A stretch of 5,275 nucleotides of DNA from Thermoproteota archaeon. Its GTDB lineage: Archaea; Korarchaeota; Korarchaeia; B14-G2. Location: assembly GCA_003661385.1 (NCBI GenBank), contig QMWA01000128.1:1-5275 (forward strand), given 5' to 3'. Positions 1-5,012 of the stretch are shown here, in pieces (the stretch's first letter is position 1; each line of letters opens with the position of its first letter). Under the pieces are notes generated by a model that made no database searches, was not told the DNA's origin, and saw nothing but the letters and a program-made list of their open reading frames with translations. Made by a program: the position numbers and the translations under genes.

Positions 1-215
1 GCCCTCCACACTAGAGACTTGAACCCCTGGCTGGTCAGGATCTTCTGGATCATCCTCCTTAAGACAGCTCTAGCTTCACCTCTCTCTCTGAAGCCAGCTT
101 CAGGCATGTAGGTCTCCATGTCCCACTCCATCAGCGAGAGGGCATGGCCTATAGCCCAAACCTCCCTGTACCTCCTTAAGATCTCCTTAACCTCAGGGCT
201 TTCAGCAAGCTCCAT
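1..215 (-). CDS. M32 (Taq-type) metallocarboxypeptidase, N-terminal part, cut by window edge
   Basis: The reverse strand reads open from an ATG at 215 to the window edge, giving 71 residues and no stop. The N-terminus starts MELAESPEVKEIL and continues through YREVWAIGHALSLMEWD, METYMPEAG and FRERGEARA. This is the pattern at the start of M32 carboxypeptidases (carboxypeptidase Taq), cytoplasmic zinc enzymes of about 500 residues that remove C-terminal amino acids from peptides. The HEXXH zinc motif lies far downstream and is outside the window, so activity cannot be judged. An in-frame GTG at 224, three codons upstream, lies about 25 nt from a TATA-like box and could be the real leaderless start; the ATG is the more usual choice. 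A second, broken copy of the same gene lies at 1737-2130. The family call rests on remembered conservation. Confidence 0.85.
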   Translation of the reverse strand, partial: MELAESPEVKEILRRYREVWAIGHALSLMEWDMETYMPEAGFRERGEARAVLRRMIQKILTSQGFKSLVWR

Positions 216-228
216 ACACGGCACCAGC
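180..228. repeat. 49-bp direct repeat, copy 1 (start region of intact M32 gene)
   Basis: This stretch is identical to 2095-2143 in the same orientation. It covers the first 12 codons of the M32 gene and 13 bases before its ATG. Similarity runs with one mismatch to about 233 and then stops, so the upstream boundary of the duplication is near there. Confidence 0.9.
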
Positions 229-244
229 CCCCAGAGCCTCACGC

Positions 245-252
245 CATATAAG
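245..252 (-). promoter_or_regulatory. TATA-like box of the M32 carboxypeptidase gene
   Basis: The reverse strand reads CTTATATG here. Its centre is about 25 nt from the in-frame GTG at 224 and about 34 nt from the ATG at 215, so the transcript would be leaderless or have a very short leader. The broken M32 copy has a similar box (CTTAATA) at the same distance from its start. Confidence 0.55.
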
Positions 253-265
253 CCTCCAGCTTCCA

Positions 266-281
266 TAGCTGCATGCAGCTA
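266..281. repeat. Perfect 16-nt palindrome over the ATPase stop codon
   Basis: TAGCTGCATGCAGCTA is its own reverse complement. It covers the TAG stop of the ATPase gene (281-279) and lies 14 bp from the TATA-like box of the downstream M32 gene. It has no loop and no T-run, so it is not an obvious terminator; a dimeric regulator site is possible but unproven. Confidence 0.6.
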
Positions 282-1571
282 AGGCAAGGCTTGCTGCCTG
301 GAGCTATGCTCGGTCTTCAGTGAAGCTAGGAAGAGCGGGAGCTTTTCTCTGTCTAGCAGTATGGTTCTCATGTGCTTTGGCCTGCTCCATGGTGCTGCAC
401 CCCACTTGGCCTCGAACCCCAGCTGCCTTCCCTCTATTACCGCCACCACATCGACTTCCGTCTGGTTCCTCCAGTAGTATACTGGAGCAAGCCTTGCTAG
501 ATGTGATGCCAGTATCGACTCTGCTATGCTCTCCTCTAAGACCTCTACTCTCGTGTACCTTGAGAAGACCCTGTAGATCAGCGGGTCTGCTGGATGTATC
601 TTCTTGTTCTTCCTATAGTGTACTCTCCCATCAGGTGTTATGAAGTTCAGGACAAGCACTGCGAACAGAGCCTCTAGGGTCTCGACATAGGACTGTGCTG
701 TGTGGGGTGATGCTATCGAAGTCTCTCTCGCTATGCTCAGCCAGCTCACTGGGGTCAGCCTGCTTCTCAAGATGTATGCTATGACTTCCCTCATGTACCT
801 GCTGCTCTTGCCTGCCTTAGTCCAGTCTGACCTAAGCCAGTCGAGGTAGGTTCTGACTGTTGTCTGCGTGACTCTACCTCTCTCAGCCTTGTCTATGATG
901 GACAGTGGGAAGCCTCCTGTCTCCATGTAGCTGGTGAAGAGCCTGCTTATCCTCCTGAGGAGCAGACTGTTGGCTTTCATGGCCCTCTCAACATCCTCTA
1001 GGCTTGCTATGCCAGCCTTGGCTGTCCTCACTCCATGCACTCTCTCCATGTACTCCGAGAAGCTCAGCGGATGCATTACGATATCTCTGCCATGGCCTCT
1101 CCTGCCTGGGAAGAGCTCCTTTTGGCTGAAGAGCTCGATGCTAGCTGACCCAGATACCACGATGACATCTCTACGCAGCAGCCTCCTGTCTATCCTCGAC
1201 TTGACTGCCCTCCACCAGTCCTCAACGAAAGTTACCTCATCGAGAACTATCAGAGAGCTCCTTACCCCATGCTCCTCTCTAGCTGAGAGATAGCTGTCAA
1301 GGACCTCTCCTAGCTCCCTGTAGTCGCTGAGCTCGTCACACGAGTAGTAGAACATGCTCCATGGGCTCCACCCTCTTCTCATGGCCTCATGTATGAGTAT
1401 CTTGAGAGCTGTAGTCTTGCCGACCTGCCTTGGACCTACTAGGAAGTGCAGGGCAAAGGGCTTAAGCTCAAGCTCATCTAGCACAGGCGGAACCCACTTC
1501 ACTACAGAGCTCCTCCACTCCTCATAGTCCTCATCAGTCTCATTAAACCACCATGGGTTATACCATTCCAT
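279..1571 (-). CDS. AAA-type ATPase with C-terminal DUF4143 / nuclease-like domain
   Basis: This encodes a predicted cytoplasmic ATP-binding protein of 430 residues, of the archaeal/bacterial COG1373-like group whose role is not established. Seen in the sequence: Walker A GPRQVGKTT at residues 46-54, Walker B LIVLDE at 107-112, a sensor-like VVSGSAS at 138-144, and a helical middle region with ETGGFP. The C-terminal part carries EVD at 372-374 followed by FEAK at 386-389, the spacing of a PD-(D/E)XK nuclease-like core as seen in the DUF4143 part of this family. The frame is open up to an ATG at 1649, but I place the start at the ATG at 1571 (protein begins MEWYNPWW). A canonical TTTATATA box centred about 24 nt upstream fits a leaderless transcript, and the upstream 26 residues read through that promoter. 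The gene lies between a broken and an intact copy of the M32 carboxypeptidase gene. ATPases of this kind are often multicopy and variable between strains, so insertion here is plausible. The biological role is unknown. Confidence 0.9.
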   Translation of the reverse strand: MEWYNPWWFNETDEDYEEWRSSVVKWVPPVLDELELKPFALHFLVGPRQVGKTTALKILIHEAMRRGWSPWSMFYYSCDELSDYRELGEVLDSYLSAREEHGVRSSLIVLDEVTFVEDWWRAVKSRIDRRLLRRDVIVVSGSASIELFSQKELFPGRRGHGRDIVMHPLSFSEYMERVHGVRTAKAGIASLEDVERAMKANSLLLRRISRLFTSYMETGGFPLSIIDKAERGRVTQTTVRTYLDWLRSDWTKAGKSSRYMREVIAYILRSRLTPVSWLSIARETSIASPHTAQSYVETLEALFAVLVLNFITPDGRVHYRKNKKIHPADPLIYRVFSRYTRVEVLEESIAESILASHLARLAPVYYWRNQTEVDVVAVIEGRQLGFEAKWGAAPWSRPKHMRTILLDREKLPLFLASLKTEHSSRQQALP

Positions 1572-1591
1572 GCAGTCATATTGCAAAGGTG

Positions 1592-1599
1592 TATATAAA
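1592..1599 (-). promoter_or_regulatory. Canonical archaeal TATA box of the ATPase gene
   Basis: The reverse strand reads TTTATATA, a near-ideal archaeal TATA box in an otherwise GC-richer stretch. Its centre is 24-25 nt upstream of the ATG at 1571, the distance expected between the box and the transcription start. This supports a leaderless mRNA and decides the start codon. It is the only box in the window that does not begin CTTA. Confidence 0.8.
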
Positions 1600-1635
1600 T
1601 GCATTTGCATCAATAATGCCAATACATCCATCGAT

Positions 1636-1660
1636 GCAGATGAGAACACTCCTCATCAGC
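1636..1660. repeat. Imperfect inverted repeat upstream of the ATPase promoter
   Basis: Nine-base arms (1636-1644 and 1652-1660) pair except for one A-A mismatch, around a 7-base loop; the core is GATGAG / CTCATC. It lies about 40-65 bp upstream of the ATPase TATA box. It could be an operator or a remnant terminator of the broken gene upstream. Short inverted repeats also arise by chance. Confidence 0.35.
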
Positions 1661-1736
1661 CAGTCTCTGCATGGGTAGCTAGCCTCATGAAGCCACCCTT
1701 CTGCAGCCAGGAGAGGCTCCAGCCAGCATGCCCTCC

Positions 1737-2130
1737 CTACTCTCCTAGCCTCCTCGTCCTCCACTTCCCCAAGAGCTCCTCTGCCGCCACGCGCGAGTAG
1801 GCCTCGGTAGTAGCCTTAGCTTCCTCCTCGATGAACTCAGGTGGAAGCTTCATGTACCTGTCGATCTCCCTCTCAAGAACCCTGAGCACCCCCTCTCGAA
1901 GTCGTTCCTCGCCTCAGCTCTCCTGACGAGAGGGACGAAGTCAGAGCTGGTCAGTGCTCTCTGAATCACCTTCCTGAGGGCAGCTCTAGCCTCACCTCTC
2001 TCCCTGAAGCTCCCTCAGGTATGTAGGTCCACATGTCCCAGACCATCAGCGACAGAGCATGCTTAAGAGCCCAAATCTCCCTATACTTCTCCAGGATCTC
2101 CTTAACCTCAGGGCTTTCAGCAAGCTCCAT
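1737..2130 (-). pseudogene. Broken 5' fragment of an M32 carboxypeptidase gene
   Basis: From the ATG at 2130 the frame reads MELAESPEVKEIL and then YREIWALKHALSLM, closely matching the intact copy at the left edge. At about 2010 one base is missing relative to that copy, and the original frame hits TGA at 1968-1966. In the shifted frame the homology continues (FRERGEARAALRKVIQ, then LTSSDFVPLVRRAEARNDFE). A second shift in a G-run at 1889-1893 moves it to the third frame, which reads VLRVLEREIDRYMKLPPEF and EEEAKATTEAYS, again like M32 proteins. The first shifted frame stops at 1850 and the last at 1737. After about 1797 the resemblance fades; a TGG at 1789 in yet another frame may mark a third shift. 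The rest of the roughly 500-codon gene, including the zinc motif, is missing. It can make no normal enzyme. It could be a remnant of a tandem duplication or the end of a copy displaced by the ATPase gene. Confidence 0.85.
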
Positions 2131-2143
2131 ACACGGCACCAGC
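2095..2143. repeat. 49-bp direct repeat, copy 2 (start region of broken M32 gene)
   Basis: This is identical to 180-228. Immediately inside the genes the two copies diverge clearly, including at silent sites, so the perfect match is confined to the start region. The two copies are about 1.9 kb apart and enclose the ATPase gene. Confidence 0.9.
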
Positions 2144-2160
2144 TCCCATAGGATCCACAG

Positions 2161-2167
2161 TATTAAG
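2161..2167 (-). promoter_or_regulatory. TATA-like box of the broken M32 copy
   Basis: The reverse strand reads CTTAATA about 25 nt from an in-frame GTG at 2139 and 34 nt from the ATG at 2130. This is the same geometry as the box before the intact copy, although the sequence between box and repeat is not conserved. The promoter may still be active even though the gene is broken. Confidence 0.45.
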
Positions 2168-2214
2168 GTTGTACTGGCTCCTACATGTCTCTAGAGGGCT
2201 AGGCAGCGATGGCG

Positions 2215-2877
2215 TCAAGGCTTCTCTGCCAGAGCAACCCAGCGGCTGCTCAGCTTACCACACCAGCTGTGCTCTCTCAGCTCTAGGTGCAGGACCCTGA
2301 ACTCTCCGAGAAGCTCCCTGACCTCCTCTCTGCTGGAGTAGTGGTGGAGCATGCCTGCCTCTGAGCCCTCATCCTGGATGAAGGTGTCCTCCTCAACCTC
2401 CTCTCCTCGCCCATACTTCCATGTCCTCTTGCTCATGAAGTTGACTAGGAGAAGCCCTCCACTACGCAGTACACGCCAGACTTCTGAGAGCGTCCTCCTG
2501 ATTCCACTCAAGGTGTCGTGGTACAGAGCATACCAGCAGACCACGCCGTCAAAGCACCCACTGACGTAGCCTAGCTCCCTCATGTCACCTAGCACGAGGT
2601 GAGCGCTGAGCGCCCTCTCTAGGAGCCTCCTCCAGCAGATCCTCAATGCCTCAGCTGAGAAGTCGAGGCCATGTACCTCAAAGCCCAGCTTGCTCAAGTG
2701 GAGGATGTGCCTGCCAGCACCACACCCCAAGTCAAGCACTCTCCTTGCATTCCTCTCCCTTAGCAGCTCAGCGAACCCAGCAACCTCCTCGTCGACATCG
2801 AGCTCAGTGAACTCGCCTCTCTTAAAGAGCTTATCCCAGATCTTATGCATAGAAGTCAGCCCACAGAGTGCAGCCAC
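2215..2877 (-). CDS. Class I SAM-dependent methyltransferase, substrate unknown
   Basis: This is a predicted cytoplasmic methyltransferase of 220 residues with a single Rossmann-type domain. Motif I is VLDLGCGAGRH at residues 47-57, the acidic residue after strand 2 is D72 in GLDFS, GDM follows at 98-100, the motif IV region is FDGVVCWYALYH at 109-120, and the post-motif strand is LRSGGLLLVNF at 137-147. The C-terminal part, with a TFIQDEGSEAGMLHHY stretch and a final basic strand, resembles small archaeal methyltransferases of the methyltransferase-11/25 type. Nothing in the sequence tells the substrate. The start is uncertain. GTG at 2877 lies about 24 nt from a CTTATCT box and suits a leaderless transcript. 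The ATG at 2850 gives MHKIWDKLF, which looks more like the usual N-terminus of the family. The gene is divergent from the ATP-grasp gene and is followed 84 bp later by the start of the broken M32 copy. Confidence 0.9.
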   Translation of the reverse strand: MAALCGLTSMHKIWDKLFKRGEFTELDVDEEVAGFAELLRERNARRVLDLGCGAGRHILHLSKLGFEVHGLDFSAEALRICWRRLLERALSAHLVLGDMRELGYVSGCFDGVVCWYALYHDTLSGIRRTLSEVWRVLRSGGLLLVNFMSKRTWKYGRGEEVEEDTFIQDEGSEAGMLHHYSSREEVRELLGEFRVLHLELREHSWCGKLSSRWVALAEKP

Positions 2878-2896
2878 ATAGCCCAGTCCAGCTCTC

Positions 2897-2904
2897 AGAT
2901 AAGT
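2897..2904 (-). promoter_or_regulatory. TATA-like box of the methyltransferase gene
   Basis: The reverse strand reads ACTTATCT. Its centre is about 24 nt upstream of the GTG at 2877 and about 50 nt upstream of the ATG at 2850, so it favours the GTG or a short leader of about 27 nt before the ATG. Confidence 0.5.
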
Positions 2905-2940
2905 CTGATGCTATAGCGGGTGCTCGCTGCACACAGCCAT

Positions 2941-2959
2941 GCTAGCCTACTAGGGTAGC
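2941..2959. repeat. Imperfect 19-nt palindrome in the divergent intergenic region
   Basis: GCTAGCCTACTAGGGTAGC pairs with itself around a central base with a single mismatch (positions 5 and 15). It lies upstream of both the methyltransferase and the ATP-grasp promoters, about 37 bp and 104 bp away. It could bind a dimeric regulator acting on either gene. It could also be chance, since the region is rich in CTAG and AGCT. Confidence 0.45.
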
Positions 2960-3062
2960 GCTGGCAGTGGAGGAGGCCTTCTGGAGCTTACCCTGCTCCC
3001 CTACACGCCTCACAAGCTCCAGCAATGCTGCACACGAAGCACTGCACTATCAGTGTGGATAG

Positions 3063-3070
3063 CTTAAGAA
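3063..3070 (+). promoter_or_regulatory. TATA-like box of the ATP-grasp gene
   Basis: CTTAAGAA is centred about 26 nt before the ATG at 3093. No Shine-Dalgarno-like motif precedes that ATG, which fits a leaderless transcript. Confidence 0.5.
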
Positions 3071-3092
3071 CTCCCAGAGCCTAGCCTACACG

Positions 3093-4178
3093 ATGAGGGT
3101 TCTAGTATACGAGTGGGCTTGTGCAGGAGGCTACAAGGCTGCCCCAGAGATACTTGGTGAAGGCTACGCCATGATGTCAGCTGTAGCAGAGGACTTCACC
3201 AGAGTAGCTGAGGTAGCTGTGTCCCTGGATCCAGCTCTAGCTTGTGTGAGCCCTCTCAGCACGTCTGTGGCGGCAGCTAGCCTGGGAGAGGCTATCAGGT
3301 CTTTCAGCCCAGACTACGCTTTAGTTATAGCTCCTGAGTCAGCTGGAGCTCTCAAGGCTCTCGTAGAAGAGGTCCTCGACTCTGGTGTAGCTTCACTGAA
3401 CTGCAGCCCAGAGGCCATAGAGCTCTGTGGAGACAAGCAGAGGACCATCGAGGAAGCTAGGAGAGCAGGCTTAGCCACCCCCTTCTCTACCGCTGTAAGC
3501 ACGCTTGAAGCTCCACAGCGTCCTCTCTGGCTTCCAGCTGTAGCCAAGCCGATAGATGGCGTAGGCTGTGAGGGCCTATACCTTGTGAGAGACAGGCTAG
3601 AGCTGCTTAAAGCCCTCAAGCTCATAAGGCAAGCAGGATGGCAGGAAGCCGTAGTCCAAGAGTACATCAAGGGCGCCAACATGAGCGTCAGCCTCATAGC
3701 ACAGCGGGGAGAAGCCAAAGCCTACACGGTAAACTCCCAGTTCATATCCCTAGCTCCACCCCCAAGGGCTTCAAGCTACAAGGGTGGCTACACCCCTGTG
3801 AAGCTCCCCAAAGCCAGGGAGGCAGCTAAGGCAGCTGAGCACCTGTGCAAGAGCATAAGAGGGCTGAAAGGCTACATCGGGGTAGACATAGTCCTAGCTG
3901 AGGAACCCTACATAATAGAAGTCAACCCAAGGCTCACAACAAGCTACATAGGGATGAGGCTGGTCCTAGAGCAGAATCCAGCTAAAGCAATGCTAGCTGA
4001 AAGAACACCCACACCAAAGCTAAGGGGGCACTCGGCATTCAGGAAGCTACAGCTGAGAAGGAAGCCGAAGCTCAGAGCACACATAGCAGCCCCACCAGGA
4101 TCCAAGCAAGCAATAGTAGCAGTATGGGCTCCAACGCTACCGGAGGCGCTAGCTGAGCTCAAGAGAATCAGCACATAG
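3093..4178 (+). CDS. ATP-grasp ligase, COG1821 / MfnD-like
   Basis: This is a 361-residue cytoplasmic ATP-dependent carboxylate-amine ligase. The N-terminus MRVLVYEWACAGG resembles the VFEY-x-GGG start of archaeal ATP-grasp proteins such as tyramine-glutamate ligase MfnD. Seen in order: an N-terminal domain to about residue 110, CGDKQRT at 112-118, the ATP-binding loop AVAKPIDGVGCEG at 149-161 (K152), VVQEYIKG at 187-194 with NMSVSLIA after it, GYIGVDIVL at 260-268, and the metal-binding YIIEVNPRLTTS at 273-284 (E276, N278). The core motifs are all present, so the enzyme is probably active. MfnD adds glutamate to tyramine in methanofuran biosynthesis. No other gene of that pathway is in the window, so the substrate here is unknown. 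The basic tail after about residue 305 looks like an extension. The start ATG fits the TATA-like box 26 nt upstream. The TAG stop is followed, in the same frame, by an open stretch leading into the next gene. Confidence 0.88.
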   Translation: MRVLVYEWACAGGYKAAPEILGEGYAMMSAVAEDFTRVAEVAVSLDPALACVSPLSTSVAAASLGEAIRSFSPDYALVIAPESAGALKALVEEVLDSGVASLNCSPEAIELCGDKQRTIEEARRAGLATPFSTAVSTLEAPQRPLWLPAVAKPIDGVGCEGLYLVRDRLELLKALKLIRQAGWQEAVVQEYIKGANMSVSLIAQRGEAKAYTVNSQFISLAPPPRASSYKGGYTPVKLPKAREAAKAAEHLCKSIRGLKGYIGVDIVLAEEPYIIEVNPRLTTSYIGMRLVLEQNPAKAMLAERTPTPKLRGHSAFRKLQLRRKPKLRAHIAAPPGSKQAIVAVWAPTLPEALAELKRIST

Positions 4179-4373
4179 CCCCAAGCCCCAGCACCCAGCC
4201 ACACGCAGCCTGGTAGCCACGCTATCCAGGTCTTCGGCTACAGAGTGAGAAGCCCAGCAGCCACGTACTCGATAGCTGTGCAGAAGGCCCCCGATAGGCT
4301 GCTGATAGAGCTGGAGCTGCCTCAGCTGCCTATAGCAGCACACCATAACTTAATATTGCACTGGGTTCTGCTG
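4179..4373 (+). other. In-frame open stretch between the ATP-grasp and membrane-protein genes
   Basis: After the TAG at 4176-4178 the same frame stays open to the end of the next gene at 5012. From a GTG at 4245 it reads VRSPAATYSIAVQKAPDR, then LLIELELPQ, using AGG, ATA and GAG codons as the real genes do. The first part of the stretch is rich in Pro and Ala and looks non-coding. It could be the former C-terminal end of the ATP-grasp protein, an N-terminal extension of the membrane protein starting at 4245, or chance openness. A TATA-like box lies inside it at 4348-4355, so I do not include it in the membrane protein. Confidence 0.4.
4348..4355 (+). promoter_or_regulatory. TATA-like box of the membrane-protein gene
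   Basis: ACTTAATA lies in the most AT-rich part of the intergenic stretch. Its centre is about 23 nt before the GTG at 4374 and about 32 nt before the TTG at 4383. It supports a start there rather than at the GTG at 4245. Confidence 0.5.
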
Positions 4374-5012
4374 GTGGGCCTCTTGGACTTCTTCACACAC
4401 CTGCTTGTAGGCCGCCTGATAGGCTTGCTTGGCGACGAGAGGAGCCAGACTGCAGCAGCCTTGGCTGCAGCTCTGCCGGATCTCGATGTGATCCTCATGC
4501 TAGCAGGCCTCTATGTGAGGCTCCCGCCTCTAGCAACCCACAGGGGGCTGACCCACTCAGTCTTCACGTCGACGCTGCTGGCTGCAGCAGCTACCTTAGC
4601 TGGGGTGCTCACTGGCTACTTCAAGCCTGCTCACCTGCCTTATGCTGTAGCTGGGGCTTTAAGCCACATCACGCTAGACTACCTCACGACAGGAGGGATC
4701 CCAGTCTTCTACCCTCTCTCAGCGAGGAGGTATGCTGCTGACCTCTTCTACTACATAGACCCACTTGTAGCAGTAGCCTCGTTCCCACTGTCACTTGCTC
4801 TAGCAATGAGGGTAGCAGGCAAGCGAGCTATACTGGCTTTCTCGCTCTACCTGCTAGCCTACGGGGCAGCTAGGCTAGCATTCAAGCTCATAGCGCTCAG
4901 GGCAGCAGCATCCCTGGCAGCATCCAGAGTGTACCCGACTCCACTCCCCAACAGGTGGCTGATACCCTCAGATAAAGGCCTAGTAGCCTACACGATACCC
5001 TCTAGAGGCTGA
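4374..5012 (+). CDS. YdjM / DUF457-type membrane-bound metal-dependent hydrolase
   Basis: This encodes an integral membrane protein of about 212 residues of the YdjM/DUF457 family (PF04307), annotated as membrane-bound metal-dependent hydrolases of unknown substrate. Seen in the sequence: DFFTHLLVG near the N-terminus (H9), PDLD at 35-38, HRGLTHS at 56-62 and GALSHITLDYLTTGG at 94-108. These His/Asp motifs are the presumed metal ligands. Hydrophobic spans lie at about 61-81, 127-149 and 151-173. The tail reads RVYPTPLPNRWLIP and then stops soon after, while many relatives continue into a longer C-terminal domain. The start is my choice: GTG at 4374 follows a TATA-like box, and TTG at 4383 would give MDFFTHLLVG, a typical family N-terminus. 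An upstream GTG at 4245 would add 43 residues that do not resemble the family. The 3' end overlaps the convergent gene by 11 bp. Confidence 0.85.
   Translation: MGLLDFFTHLLVGRLIGLLGDERSQTAAALAAALPDLDVILMLAGLYVRLPPLATHRGLTHSVFTSTLLAAAATLAGVLTGYFKPAHLPYAVAGALSHITLDYLTTGGIPVFYPLSARRYAADLFYYIDPLVAVASFPLSLALAMRVAGKRAILAFSLYLLAYGAARLAFKLIALRAAASLAASRVYPTPLPNRWLIPSDKGLVAYTIPSRG

Noticed and set aside
320-643. Plus-strand reading frame of 107 residues antisense to the ATPase gene
   Set aside because: It lies wholly inside the ATPase gene, is rich in Ser, Leu, Pro and Cys as antisense frames of such genes are, and has no recognisable domain.
1628-1660. Possible C/D-box small RNA on the minus strand (CTGATGA near 1655)
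   Set aside because: There is a box-C-like motif but no CTGA box D at a suitable distance and no paired terminal stem.
279-1660. The ATPase gene as a complete insertion sequence
   Set aside because: No transposase domain, no matching terminal inverted repeats and no clear target-site duplication were seen at its borders.
1576-1764. Reverse frame of 62 residues starting MEDEEARRVG upstream of the ATPase
   Set aside because: It runs from the M32 remnant into the ATPase promoter and past its start codon, has no promoter or family resemblance, and is probably part of the decayed region. A link to a later M32 segment (WLEPLL) is too weak to use.
2989-3046. Short reverse-strand frame with two CxxC pairs (QCFVCSIAGACEACRGAG)
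   Set aside because: It resembles a small zinc-binding protein, but the only start is a GTG giving 19 residues. It overlaps nothing conserved and lies between divergent promoters, so chance is more likely.
3314-3718. Minus-strand reading frame of 134 residues inside the ATP-grasp gene
   Set aside because: It is antisense to conserved ATP-grasp motifs and is Ser/Ala/Leu-rich with no recognisable domain.
4149-4346. Minus-strand reading frame of 65 residues across the end of the ATP-grasp gene
   Set aside because: No family resemblance and no promoter-start fit; it overlaps the end of a clear gene. Treated as a shadow frame.
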